DNA from: Amblyomma americanum
Lineage: Eukaryota; Arthropoda; Arachnida; Ixodida; Ixodidae
Length of the DNA: 64,000 bases
Assembly: GCF_052857255.1 (NCBI RefSeq)
Contig: NC_135505.1
Span: 53,265,102 to 53,329,101 of the forward strand
Direction of reading: 5' to 3'
Part shown: piece by piece, positions 33,291 through 44,426 of the stretch
How the letters are laid out: each line of letters begins with the position of its first letter
Position numbering within the stretch: position 1 is the stretch's first letter
Translations under genes and position numbers: made by a program
Notes under the pieces: model-generated
Told to the model about the DNA's origin: nothing
What the model saw: the letters and a program-made list of their open reading frames with translations, nothing else
The model's database searches: none

Positions 33291-34548
33291 CAGGATCACT
33301 TAGTCGCCCTGCTCGCTGTGTGCACTGTTGTTGGACTGAAGGGCAAAGCAGGGACTCTAGGCTTATGTAGGCAGCCGGGCACGCTGCTCCGTCAGCGCAG
33401 CCAGAGATGAGGATGCGCAGTAGTGCTCACTGGCGTCACGGTCACGAACGGGCACAAGCAGTCTGTGTCATTGATGGCCAGCCGCCGCTTTGATCAATGA
33501 CCCCAGGAAACGTGTGGCTGTAACGATATACAGGATAGCTTAGTCGCCCTGCTCACTGCGGGCACTGCTGCCGGACTGAAGGGCAAAGCGGGGATTCCAG
33601 GCTTATGTAGGCAGCCGGGCACGCTGCTCCGTCAGCGCAGCCAGAGATGAGGATACGCAGTAGGGCTCACTGGCGTCACGGTCACGACCGGGCACAAGCT
33701 GTCTGTGTCATTGATGGCCAGCCGCTGCGTTGATCAATGGCCCCAGGAAACGTGTGGCTGCAACGATATACAGGATCACTTAGTCGCCCTGCTCGCTGCG
33801 GGCACCGCTGCCGGACTGAAGGGCAAAGCAGGGATTCCAGGCTTATGTAGGCAGCCGGGCCCGCTGCTCCGTCAGCGCAGCCAGAGATGAGGATGCGCAG
33901 TAGGGCTCACTCGCGTCACGGTGACCAACGGGCACAGGCAGTCTGCGTCTTTGATGGCCAGCCGCTGCGTTGATCCAAGGCCCCCGGACACGCTTGGCTG
34001 TAACGATATACAGGATCACTTAGTCGCCCTTTTCGCGGCGGGCACTGCTGCCGGACTGAAGGGCGAAGCAGGGATTCCAGGCTTATGTAGGCAGCCGGGC
34101 CCGCTGCTCCGTCAGCGCAGCCAGAGATGAGGATGCGCAGTAGGGCTCACTGGCGTCTCGGTGACCAAAGCGCACAGGCAGTCTGCGTCTTTGATGGGCA
34201 GCCGCTGCGTTGATCCAAGGCCCCAGGAAACGTGTGGCTGTAACGATATACAGGATCACTTAGTCGCCCTGCTCGCTGCGTGCACTGCTGCCGGACTGAA
34301 GGACGATACAGGGATTCCAGGCTTATGTAGGCAGATGGGCACGCTGCTCCGTCAGCGCAGACAGAGATGATGATGCGCAGTAGGCTCATTGGCGTCACGG
34401 TGACCAAAGGGCTTGGACAGTCTGCGTCATGATGGCCAGCCGCTGCGTTGATCCAAGACCCCAAGAGACGTGTGGTTGTAACGATATACAGGGTCACATA
34501 GTCGCCCTTCTCGCTGCGTGCATTGCTGCCGGACTAATGCGTGCACTG

Positions 34549-35720
34549 CTGCGCGCTACGTCCTTCGAAGAGAAATTTCAAATTTAATTTCATATCTAAA
34601 GGCATTGCGATGTTGTGATTTCAATCAAACATGAAAGAGTACCACGACTCACTGTAGCAGACGGCCCTGGAGACGGTACCCCGGGCCGGTACTGGGTTCA
34701 GCGGCCGCCAGCACTACCTATACGAGAGATCGTATACAGCTCGTTCGGTCGAAAAGCCGTTGGTGTCGTAGTAGTTGTAGTTCTTATTTAAACACGGTGT
34801 TGACTATCTGCCACTGAGCGCGCTGTGCTTTACCTGGCTGTTCGAGGGATCTTTGTAAACCTTGTTATCGTTTGCACGGCCTCGCGAAAGAACGTAGCGT
34901 GAGCGGCTTAAATTTCAGGCTACACGAGATGATTTCGCGATTTCTGGAACACCGAGCGGATACAGCGCCTTTTTGGGGTAATGTCAGCTTCACAACAGAC
35001 GCTTTCTGAGGAGTTGTTAAAACAGAGCTTCTATACGATTTAGCACATTTGCTCATAATTTTCCTCAAAGCACTTGCCAACTCATAACAGCCACCACTAT
35101 GGGTACTTTGAGAAAGGAGAAAAATATCCCTTAGAGTTTCGTTTGCACGTTTTTCCTAGGGCTGCACTTCCATCCCATAACCAAACCCGGGAATTATGCG
35201 CATGTGACTTGAAGTTTTAAAAATAGATCGGCTCGGAAATTACGCTCTATACGTTTTTTAATCTGTTCGAGGATGGACTTGGTTCTTCACAAAGGCACAA
35301 CATCATAGATGCATTGTGAAATCAGAAAATATTGCCAGATGGCGCTCAGGCAAAAAAACGTCACATATCACATAGGCTGCACGCACTGGAGGCAAGCTTA
35401 AGCATTGACGCCTCCTCGACAACCGTCGCTTCTATTTGCCTCTCTTTGACTCCATTGACGTTTGCATAGAATCAATGAACTAATTATTGTCAATCAAACC
35501 TTTTGTTCGATAAATCATCGCACATCAAGTAAATTTAAATCTACTTCAAACTTTATTTTCATTTATTTGCTTATTTGTTCAATATTTTGACGTCCAAGGC
35601 TGTTTTTCCGTCCACTCACAATATCGATATCGGCGCTATTTCGATAATTTTTTACATTATTGGTTCTGATTATTAAGACATTATTCTACTGACAACAAAT
35701 TTTTCGAACCTAATCGTCAT
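34549..35720. repeat. Family A repeat, copy 1, last part
   Basis: Matches 52003-53180: gcgcgctacgtccttcgaag, ggcattgcgatgttgtgatt, ccggaagtt-like and gcggccgccagc blocks, ccttgttatcgtttg, and aaaggcacaacatcatagatg. This shows that 24121-34548 is an insertion within family A. A short stretch around 35100-35330 can be read as a peptide similar to that at 52526-52765, but with stops. Confidence 0.8.
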
Positions 35721-36541
35721 GTTGGTCACTGTATATCACATTCAATTTTTTGATGCTAGCTCATCTGAGAACGCCAGAATCGCTGCGGACACATTTTGGT
35801 AAAACGCTGTGGTGATACGGCCCCATCCAGACGGCCTACAAAATGTTTTCGCATTAAAAGACGTTGACGCTGGTGGCGCTCGGCTGAAGGATGTTGATGT
35901 TTGCAGTCTATCCTGCCAAACTGTCGGGCCCCTGTCTTGTCACCAACTCCATGGCCAGTCTGGTGGAGGTGGGCTCGATCTTATTTCCCGTACCCCAACG
36001 GTTAGACGGAGCTCCAGCCTATACTCATCGAAACGCCAGTTCACCTTCAAGGCTTACCGCGAATTTTTTCGCGGGCGGCAAAGGGCCGCTCGCCCAGCCC
36101 ACGGCAGGAAAACTGTAGCTAGTGATCTTACAGGGTGGGCTCGCAGGATATCGCAGTTTGGAAGACACCTCCCCCCCCCCCCCCTTCGACGCGGACACGA
36201 CATGAAAACGCCTCGACGGTTCCGAAGTCCGCTGTCACGGTTCACTCTGGCACATCGAAGCTCACTCGACATAACGACACTTCAACGGTTACACGGTACG
36301 CAGCCCTGATCGCTCCGAAACATCGACGCTGACACATGACGACGCATCGGTGATTACGAGGCCCGCATCCACCGAACCCTCCAAAACCCTGGCGCCGTTA
36401 CATCGCACAAGCAACGCCGACGAAATACCGGTGGCACGGCTCACCGACAGCGATGCCTTTGCGCAATCATCGCCTCCGGGGCCTTCAATTCGCGAGCGGA
36501 TTTCCTTCGACATACCTGTGATACTGGACGGTCAAGTCAAA
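35721..36541. other. Unassigned spacer with a poly-C run
   Basis: Lies between family A copies 1 and 2. It has a run of about 16 C from 36171. Open frames of 166 codons (35809-36309) and about 90 codons to a stop at 36542 are Ser/Thr/Arg-rich without known motifs; I do not call them genes. Confidence 0.4.
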
Positions 36542-36987
36542 TAAGCGCTAAAAACAAGTTACCGCGTCTCTTTGTATTTATTCAACCATCCATGTTCTTT
36601 GCGCTTCTTTGCAATTTCCCTACCGTTTGAGCGTCACTTCAATGTTAACCCTTAAAGCCTTGCCTGCGTGGCCAGTCACAAACACTCAAAGATGGTCGGA
36701 ATCACTGCCTCATCCAACACTGACAACATAGCTAAGCTAGTTCAAGTAACCAGCCATGGGGCTGAAATTTCTCATTTCCTTTTAGTCGCTAGGAAGTTGT
36801 TTGTACAACGGGGACGAGGTAAAATAAGCTTTTTCGGGGGACATAATACTATTATCATCTTTAGATATATTCGATTACTGTACGGTGAAAAGTTACTTAC
36901 AGATCATCATAACATTTGTCAGTCGAAGGATTCGATTTTCTGTTAAATAAAATTTAAATCATGGTCAATCGCAACTGAAAGAGTTAT

Positions 36988-37261
36988 TGCGGAGGATTTT
37001 TCAAGCCGCAAATGTACGGCTTTTCCCTCCGCCTCCTTCCACTTCTTTGTGGAGAATAAAACTTGTATGTATGTATGTATGTATGTATGTATGTATGTAT
37101 GTATGTATGTATGTATGTATGTATGTATGTATGTATGTATGTATGTATGTATGTATGTATGTATGTATGTATGTATGTATGTATGTATGTATGTATGTAT
37201 GTATGTATGTATGTATGTATGTATGTATGTATGTATGTATGTATGTATGTATGTATGTATG

Positions 37262-37291
<30 letters not shown>
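36988..37291 (+). mobile_element. Short retroelement 3' end with TGTA tail in family A
   Basis: The stretch ttttccctccgcctccttcc...gtggagaataaaact is not in copy 1 at this place. It runs into the TGTA microsatellite, like the simple-repeat tail of a retroelement. Its body is only about 75 bp, so the family is uncertain. Confidence 0.4.
37064..37291. repeat. (TGTA)57 microsatellite
   Basis: About 228 bp of uninterrupted tetranucleotide. Open frames over it (YVCM or YIHT repeats) are artefacts of a 4-bp unit without stop codons. Confidence 0.97.
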
Positions 37292-37292
<1 letters not shown>

Positions 37293-38767
37293 GTGAAAGC
37301 CTATTGCTAAACGGTAGATGATGTATATTGCGGGACTGTGATAGGCTAAGCAAGAGAGCGAAGAATCAAATGGTAAGCATATTTTTACGCTTTTACTGAC
37401 GCTTTGCTATGGTTTCGAATGCCTTGACATGCAGCGACAACAGCCTTCTGCACCATGCAAGTGCGCTAGGCTAGCGATGGGGGTGAACACAGCTACACTA
37501 GTAGAGGACAGCGGTTACGATGTGTCGTCTTCTGAATCGCAGGGGCGTGTAAGGTAGAGAAGTTGTGTTTCAAAACGCATAATTGATCTGCTTATTCGGA
37601 AGATGCACCGTCTCTCCAGTCCCCTAGCTTGCAAATTTTGAGAGTAACTCCTGGTCGTTAGCCTCATACCTACGGTGTGCAAGCCTAGTGTAGTGATCTT
37701 TTACAGTGGAAAAGCATTGCTTCTCAGTGTCAAACCCAACGAAGATTCTTGCTGCGTATCTGCTTTTGAGGGTGCAGAAAGAAATTATACACGCGAACCC
37801 GTCGCGGTGCGGAGTAATCAGCTTCGCTGGCCACTGCACGAGGACACTAGGTTATCACCCAGCCGAACACGCCTCGTGTTAAAATGCAACGCACTCCGGC
37901 GCTGCGCATTACACATAGTCGTCTCCATCAACTTCAGTCTATGGCACCGAAAGATACACAGGTCATGCGGAGCGCTATGAAATGAGTGCGCAATGTTTAT
38001 AAGCTGAATGCAAAAGGAAAAAGCGGCATTGTGTGAAGTGCCGACGTCTCCAGCACATCATAGCGCATCAGTGGCGTGCACCATAAAATTACGTGTGGTC
38101 CGATGACATTAAGAAATTAGAGGGTAAAATGCTAAAGATGATGAAAGGGTGGAATGCAGAGTGCGTGCACATTTTCACGGTGACCACTTGCAGAACGCCT
38201 GTTCTGCAATAGCCACTGCAAAGATGTTAACAAAAAAACATGCACACTTGCGTCTCAATCTAGCGAACAAATAATGAATAATGCTCGGACACAAGGAACG
38301 AATCAGCCTGGTATTATGTTAAACGGTGGCACCACAAGCATGGAAAAAGACTTGGACAAAGGACAAAGCAGTAACGGTACAGGCATTCGGTTTGGTTGTG
38401 AGAAAACCATTCATCACTTTCACTTTATGACGAAGGGAAGAAAAATTCCAGGAGAGGTTCCATGACAACTGATCAGACTAAAGGACTGGTAATTTGCTGA
38501 ATCAATAAATAATTGAACTTCTGAAGACCTGTGTCTAAGAGCATTTTTGTTCGAAAACTGAAATATTCATCAAATGTGTGGGCACTATGAAATTTTTTTC
38601 TCTTACTGCAGGATATGTATAAATGCTAGCAACTGCATGATGTGGCCGAATGGGAAATCTATTACAAAAGAGAAAAATGACACAGTGCTGACAATGTTGT
38701 CAGGAAGCTGTCCAAGCAAAATGCAAAAAGAAAAAGATTATGACTAGCCTATGATTAAGACTAGACT

Positions 38768-39751
38768 ATGATTAAGACTAAGGCAGTGGGCCTATGTAAA
38801 TCCATGGAACTCCAGAGCCTTGCAAGAGCCATTGTGGACTCTCGAGTAAACACCTTGACCGTGTTCTTTGCGGTGAAAACTCACAAACCCGATGCACCCT
38901 TCCGGACGATTGTTAGCGAGAGAGGTACCTGGCAGCAACATATTAGCAGGTTCATGCTTAAGCACTTAAATAATCTGGTTCTTTCTGATCCCTTTGCCAC
39001 AAAGAATTCATTGGAAGTTGCCAGTGTGTTGAAAGGAGAGCAGATTGGATATGCCTTTTCCATAGATGTTGAAGATCTTTTTTATTCTATACCACATAAC
39101 GACCTGTTTATTGCTGTCAGACAGTGCATTGAAGCAAACGGTACTATCGCATTCCAGAATACAGCCGGCTTAAGTGTAGATAACTTCATGTCACTTTTAG
39201 AATTTTATATCAACGCTACTTTTATCGAGTTCGACAACCGGCGCTATCTACAGCGCCAGGGCATTTGCATCGGATCATGTGTCGCTCCAGTTTTGTGTAA
39301 CATTTTTCTTGCATCATTCGACAACGCTTTGGCTTCACTAACTGACGAAGGCAATGTCCTGAAGATTTTTAGATACGTAGACGATTTTTTAGTAATTTTA
39401 AAGACAAGTGACCAAGGCCGGTATGAGGAAATTGCGATGAATATTTTACTACAATTTGTACAACATGGAAAAGGGCTCTCTTTTACCTACGAGTTACCAG
39501 TACTTAACCGCCTCCAGTTTTTGGACTTGAACATCATGCTCGGAGAAAAGTGTGTATGCTGGTGCTACCGCCCTAGAGCCAAGAAAGGTTTTTTGCCTTT
39601 TGATTCGGCCCAGTCAAAAACTGATAAGAGGGCTATTGCGACCCTTTCTCTAGAATCCGCACTTGCTAAGTCGTGCCCTCACATGATGCAAGAGAGCTTT
39701 CGGGGCGAGGTAGAAGACTGCGAAAAGCAGGGTTCCCTGATCACGTGTTGA
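38768..39751 (+). pseudogene. Penelope-type reverse transcriptase (327-codon open frame)
   Basis: PLE RTs are related to telomerase RT and copy element RNA at a nicked target. The frame contains VNTLTVFFAVKTHKPDAPFR (residues 28-46), FSIDVEDLFYSIP (97-109, first Asp block), QGICIGSCVAPVLCNIFLA (164-182) and FRYVDDFLVILK (201-212), in which YVDD at 203-206 is the catalytic box. RLQFLDLNI follows near residue 250. The final residues run out of frame: a 1-base loss near 39715 shifts reading from the endonuclease frame. The start is internal; a full protein would begin upstream. All catalytic Asp residues are intact. Confidence 0.88.
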
Positions 39752-40383
39752 CAGCTGTGACCGAAGCACTCCTACAGAAATTCAAGGGAAGGCAGAAAAA
39801 GACACGTAGAAAAGAAAGACCCGGGAATGCCAAACCAGTGGTTATGCCATACATCCACAAGGTGTCCCATAACCTAAAAAGGGTGGGCAACAAGTACGGC
39901 GTCCCGATGGTGTTCTCTGCGCCTTGTAAACTGGCTAAGATGTGCCCTAAGGTCAGCAGCAGTGGCCCTGCAACATCCGGCTGTGGAACAAAACACGCCA
40001 AGCCCTTTGTCCGGTGTGCCACGGGTGTGGTCTATGAGATCCCCCTTTCTTGTGGCAAAGTGTACGTTGGCCAGACAGGGCGTTGTGTTAACGACCGTGC
40101 CAGGGAACATGAACGAAGTTTGGGAAACGCATCAGACTCATGCCTGAATCTACCCGCTCATTGCCTTTCTTGCAAGGACCAAAACGATGAGAACTGTGAG
40201 CCACGGCTTGACAAAATCAAAATTCTAACCAGGAGCAAAGATAGATTAGCTCGGGAATTATCCGAAGCATTTTTCATCAAGGCAAAAGGCGACACGTGTG
40301 TCAGCACCACTTCTGTCTCCCTGCATGCCAGCGAATTCAGATTGCTTAAAAATATGGGACGAAATGCGTGCCGCCCTCATTAA
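39673..40383 (+). pseudogene. Penelope-type linker and GIY-YIG endonuclease
   Basis: Overlaps the RT frame and is its continuation after the frameshift. From LRKAGFPDHVLTAVTEALLQ on it matches the PLE linker (VVMPYIHKVSHNLKRVGNKYGVPMVF at residues 57-81). The endonuclease is GVVYEIPLSCGKVYVGQTGR at 118-137, followed by ND.AREHE at 140-147. The GVVY and YVG halves, the conserved Arg137 and Glu145/His146 are all present. A Cys-rich insert (HCLSCKDQNDENCE) and a typical C-terminal stretch (LSEAFFIKAKGDTCVSTTSVSL) follow. Apart from the one frameshift at its upstream edge this is the best preserved endonuclease in the window. Confidence 0.88.
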
Positions 40384-40570
40384 TCTACCTTAGCTGTCAT
40401 CGTTGTCATCTTGGCCTTTTCTTTTTGTGGTCTGTCGCGGATGCGCATGCGCTCACGGTTCGTTTTGTCTTATATGTTCTACGAAAAAACGTGTTCAATA
40501 AACATAGTTGGAGTCAGCGCCCGTCCTGTCATGTCTTCTGTGTATTCGTCCTAAAAGTTAGCGCTGCTTA

Positions 40571-42307
40571 AATTTTAACGAAAGAATAGCCCAGGTGCGG
40601 AGGAGAAAAACGGTGGGGTGATGACTCCTAGGGCCAATGCCATGTTGCTGTTCCTGTTTATCATTTTTCTTTCCATGCTGCCACATAATGCAAGTACAGC
40701 ATTTGTCAAATGTTTATAGCCCGAGGAATAAACTTCTGCGGCTTGTTCAGCATCGCTAGCAATTAAGACCTCTTGAAGATGCAGAAACTCTTGCCATGAC
40801 CACCGCGAATGCTAGGACATCCATGCACCCTACACAGGCCCTATTACATGGCATAGAAGCTGAACCATTTAGCTTTTGTTTTATTGTTTTACTTTTGCTG
40901 CACTCAGACTAGCTGTATTATATAACATGTCAATGGTAAGATATAGCAGTGTGCTCTACTAGCAGTGTTCCAAACAATACTAAACAACTAGATATGTACA
41001 ACGCCTACTTGCGGATAGAAGAGGCAGCCGCGAAGGAAAGATGAACTAGTTTTTAAGAACTGACGAGCTGAAGACCATCTAAGAATGACTTATTTTGAGC
41101 CAAGACTACAAATCACGCTCGAGAAAGCTCAGCATACAGTGTGCCTTCCTTATATTTTCCACAAGGCACACCCAGCAGGCTGCAAACAGCAGCAACCCCA
41201 CAGAAGTGATGAGGTTTTCCCTACAAGATGCTTGCCAATGAAGGAAAACTGCACCTTGATAAGTGAGATAAGCGAAATTAAAAATGAAATGTCACTGACA
41301 TTACTAGCACTTTAGCAAGAGCAAAAATAGTGTCGCATTTCAGTCCCAGGTACATTGTCACTGCAATATTCTAGGGGGGAATTCATGTGGGGGTGGTCTC
41401 CCCTCCCCAAGCGAGAAATTTTACATAGAAGAACCATGTTCAACCTAATTTTTAATGAATAAAGTCAAAAAAATTCAAGGTTCAAATACGTCGATAAAGG
41501 ACTTATTTTTAGAGATAACGGCGACCAGGCTAATGGACTTGCAGCTACCAACACTTTGCCTAGCTTTCACTTCACTGCCCACCATTATGTGCAGAAGCAG
41601 ACTTTAGCCACAAGCTTTGTATCAAGTTTTTTTCATCCATGATTCTTTATTACGGATGAATCTTTTTGCGACAATTCTTATCCGGAACAAAAGTGCCCAC
41701 ATTAAAGAGGCAAGACTGCTCATATGATTTACCCATCAGAGCCACGATTGCATTTATTGGGCCGCCACAACTATCCAAAAAATAAACAAAATAAATGGCC
41801 TCTACCAAAGATTTCAAAGCCATACTAGCTGTTGTGACGAAACATGTTCCAACAGTACGTTTTTAAGCTCAAGCGTCCCCAAAAATGGTAAAGGTGCCCT
41901 TATAGCATGTAAATAAAATGGGCTTAAAGTAACAAAAAAACTGACACAAAGTGAGACAAGTTTGACAAGGTAGAGTGAAAGCAAATCGGAGGCCCAAAAA
42001 GATATAAAATAAAAATTGAACACTCCCTCAAATACACATAGCTTGCTGCTCATATGAAGGTTCACAGCAATATTTTCAAGCAAACTGACAATTATTATGC
42101 AGCATAAACACTGAATTTGGATGCAAACAGGTAGCTCAACTCTAGTGACCTGCCTAGCAGTGATGTACACATCAGCTGTAATAAACGAAACCACGAAAGG
42201 CTATAATCTGCATGAAATATAAGGCTTATAATTTAGTACTTAACTACTCACTGAGAAAAACAGGCACTCACGTTGCGAATCCGGACAAAAATGATTAAAC
42301 ATTTTAG
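40571..42307. other. No feature recognised
   Basis: AT-rich. A 126-codon minus-strand frame at 41814-42194 is hydrophobic by composition and has no motif. No repeat of the window's families is present. Confidence 0.4.
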
Positions 42308-42346
42308 AGGATTATGCGCCGGAGCGCAGCGCTGGCGCATAATCCT
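42308..42346. repeat. Perfect 13-bp hairpin with inner 5-bp stem
   Basis: aggattatgcgcc (42308-42320) is the exact reverse complement of 42334-42346, and within the loop agcgc pairs with gcgct. The 39-bp unit is nearly fully self-complementary. Confidence 0.8.
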
Positions 42347-44426
42347 ATAAAATTACCCATATACTAGCAACAGGACCGTAATAATATTTTTACCTATTCC
42401 GCAGCACAATGCTCCACCGCTCTAGACAAACCTGCTCACGTCTTCATCGTACGACGCTATATAAGACGAAAACCCACTTAACATGACACGAAGACGGTTG
42501 TGAAACGGCAGGCCTTCAAGGACATACTCCAGGGCAGCCGTACCGAGGCGGAAATTTTTCTCTCGCTGGTCACGGACGCCGCAAAGCCAGCGCTTGTCTG
42601 GATCCGCTCACAACGACGCCAAACCGCCATTAGCAGACCAAGCGAAGCGCAAGCGGCACAAGCTCAGCCGTCGTTTGCGATATCCGCTCCGGTGAACTCG
42701 GTTAAGTAGGCGTCTTTCCCTTCTCTGTCGCACATCGAAAAGCAGCAGCGGCAAACGCACAGTCGCCACTCAAGATATCCGTTCCAAGCGAGGCTGCAGA
42801 CAACCTGCCGTGCTCAATTCTGCGACGCAACTCGAGACGGCCCCGCTGGCGCTGCTAGGCCCAGCGCCTACGCCGCTTCGGACACAGCGTCCGCACTCTC
42901 GAGTCACGACTCTCTCGCCGTCATCTGATTCTTGGCGCCACCTGCTGTCGAGCCAAAACTTGCTGCTTCGTTCGGGATCTACGCGAAACAGATATGAGTA
43001 CACATAGCGCGTTTATGGAAGCCGGCCGCATTTTGATTGCAGTTCTTATCTGCCGGTGTTTTTACACACCGCTCACGAAATCCGGAAGCAAACACCGTTT
43101 GTAACGAACTGAAATCATTCTGATTCCGCGACTGTGCTCCGTCGTCTGCCGAAGGGTGGTCTTACGAGGTTTTCCGGTTCTTGCGCACCGTTTCGACGGT
43201 GTTCGCATTTGGTCAAGCGAAGCATTAACGGTTTTAAACGCCCGAAAAACCTCCATCTCGGTTATTTCGTGTTTAGTGTGCATGCATCTATCCATCCGGA
43301 AACCGCCAGGCACCATTCACCTCCCCAGCCCACACCATCGAACGCCATCGTTCCAGAAGTACCATCCACCAACACTTCTCAATGTCCACCCAACATCAAG
43401 TCTACAGTCCAGCCACTAACATTCAATCGACTCGCTTACCCTAGCTGTCCAGACTGCCTCCACCCATTTGAATGACACACAAGAGCGCGAAGAAAAAACG
43501 ACGGCCAAATAGATTTAGACGACTCAATGGGTAATTCAACTGGACTTCACTGGCACGAACCACTTCCCTACCTCTACTCCCTAGGTACAGAGCTGCTCAC
43601 CAATCCACTGGCACCCTTGATTTACCTCCTCATCCTACCCCAGCTCTCTAGAAGCGCCGCTCACCAGCCACTACCGGCCACCTTAATAATTCACACCTCA
43701 GGAAAATTCTGTCGTTGGTTGGATGTCTAGGGTTAGGACAAAAGCATTTATTAGATTTACAGCAAACAATTAATCATCGAGGGCAAATTGCACTGCTTTC
43801 CCATGGTAGTAATATGAGATGTCTGGTTGCCCTGTATTCCTTTTCTTCAGTAACTACAGAGTGATTGTGAACTTGCGTGATATTCCTCAAATGAAAACTG
43901 CAATGTCGCGCTCATTGAGACAAAAAAAAATAGAGGTAATCTGCGGTGAAACAAGACGCCAAGCGAATCTCAAACTTTGCAGAAACAACCGCATTGCTCA
44001 AAAATGGTGCCGCACAATTTTCAATAAAAATAGTGTATGGCCAAAGCGCAACACAGCAGTCATTTAAGCACGCTTGCCGGGTAACGTTGTTTTGTAGCCT
44101 TTGCAGTCTAGCAGAGCCTTGCTTGAATTTGTCACAGCGAAGACCGTGTATTTGTTATATTGAGCTAATAAGTAAAATGAAATTGCTAATAATGCGTGAA
44201 GTTTTTCAAGTCCGCATGAAGTTATCTTGCATTTTATCACAGCAAGCATCGCCAGCGGAAAATTTGGTAGTAGGGAATTCTGAACGAAAAAAATGATCGT
44301 TTGAAATTCTAGGTTTTTTTTATATTATGAAATGGAAGTGTAATTGGACGCTTTCCGGACACCCTTTTGAGTGCGTAATACCACAGTGCTTCCTAGCTAA
44401 GAAAGCCTAATAAAGCTGTAAAAGAG
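42347..44426. other. Unassigned, partly GC-rich stretch
   Basis: Between the hairpin and family A copy 3. Part of it (42480-43480) is richer in GC and CpG than its surroundings and contains several open frames of 65-113 codons on the plus strand. None has a recognisable domain. It could hold a host first exon, but I have no splice or homology evidence. Confidence 0.35.
42458..42465 (+). promoter_or_regulatory. TATA-like box (tatataag)
   Basis: A good TATA match (ctatataagac) lies 30-40 bp upstream of the start of the GC-richer open stretch. A single motif of 8 bp is weak evidence for a promoter. Confidence 0.2.

Larger units (their letters stand above)
28008..34547. repeat. Tandem array of 240-bp monomers (26 starts, about 6.5 kb)
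   Basis: Using the point gtgacc as phase, monomers start at 28168, 28408, 28646, then every 240 bp to 31046, at 31284 and every 240 bp to 32484. Further starts are at 32840, 33085, 33441, 33681, 33921, 34161 and 34400. A partial unit leads (28008-28167) and a truncated one ends the array. Core blocks are tcgccctgctcgctgcgggc, gccggactgaagg, cagccgggcacgctgctccg and ggctcactggcgtcacggtg. Two variants occur in each half-monomer (for example gatccaaggccccagg versus gatcattggccccagg). A 2638-bp offset reproduces several consecutive variants, and two units carry a MITE. GC-rich and non-coding in my reading. Confidence 0.95.
36542..38204. repeat. Family A repeat, copy 2 (5' two-thirds)
   Basis: Aligns with 18375-20150 of copy 1: same start (cgcgtctctttgtatttatt), ggggctgaaatttctca, cctattgctaaacggtagatgatg, and gaagtgccgacgtctccagc. 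It is interrupted at 36988-37291 by a microsatellite-tailed insert and ends at ttgcagaacgcctg, where PLE-related sequence begins. It has no MITE at 37869, giving the empty site for the copy at 19619. Confidence 0.8.
38205..40570 (+). mobile_element. Penelope-like element with RT and GIY-YIG, 5' end unclear
   Basis: Carries RT (38768-39751) and endonuclease (39673-40383) and then about 190 bp of 3' UTR. That UTR ends around ttagcgctgcttaaattttaacg, similar in style to the ends of the other PLEs. The N-terminal part of a PLE protein (about 200 residues before the RT) is not readable upstream of 38768. There is a small direct repeat of tatgattaagacta at about 38750-38780, so the copy is 5'-truncated or rearranged. 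It interrupts or abuts family A copy 2, whose last third is missing. Confidence 0.75.

Noticed and set aside
28168..34370. Repeated 69-codon open frames in each 240-bp monomer, as a tandem protein family
   Set aside because: The unit length is a multiple of three, so any stop-free stretch repeats automatically. The frames begin at GTG rather than ATG in most units and each ends in a stop. Both strands give comparable frames when a variant removes a stop. No signal of coding constraint is visible.
28008..34547. CRISPR array
   Set aside because: Monomers are 240 bp head-to-tail with no unique spacers, and the setting is eukaryotic.
35809..36309. 166-codon open frame
   Set aside because: No known motif. 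Low-complexity Arg/Ser/Pro composition, crosses a poly-C run, and overlapping frames on both strands are equally open.
36987..37353. Long open frames of YVCM or YIHT repeats
   Set aside because: They lie entirely on the TGTA microsatellite; a 4-bp unit without stops is open in all frames.
41814..42194. 126-codon hydrophobic minus-strand frame as a membrane protein
   Set aside because: Hydrophobicity follows from AT-rich composition. No start context, family signature or neighbouring exon.
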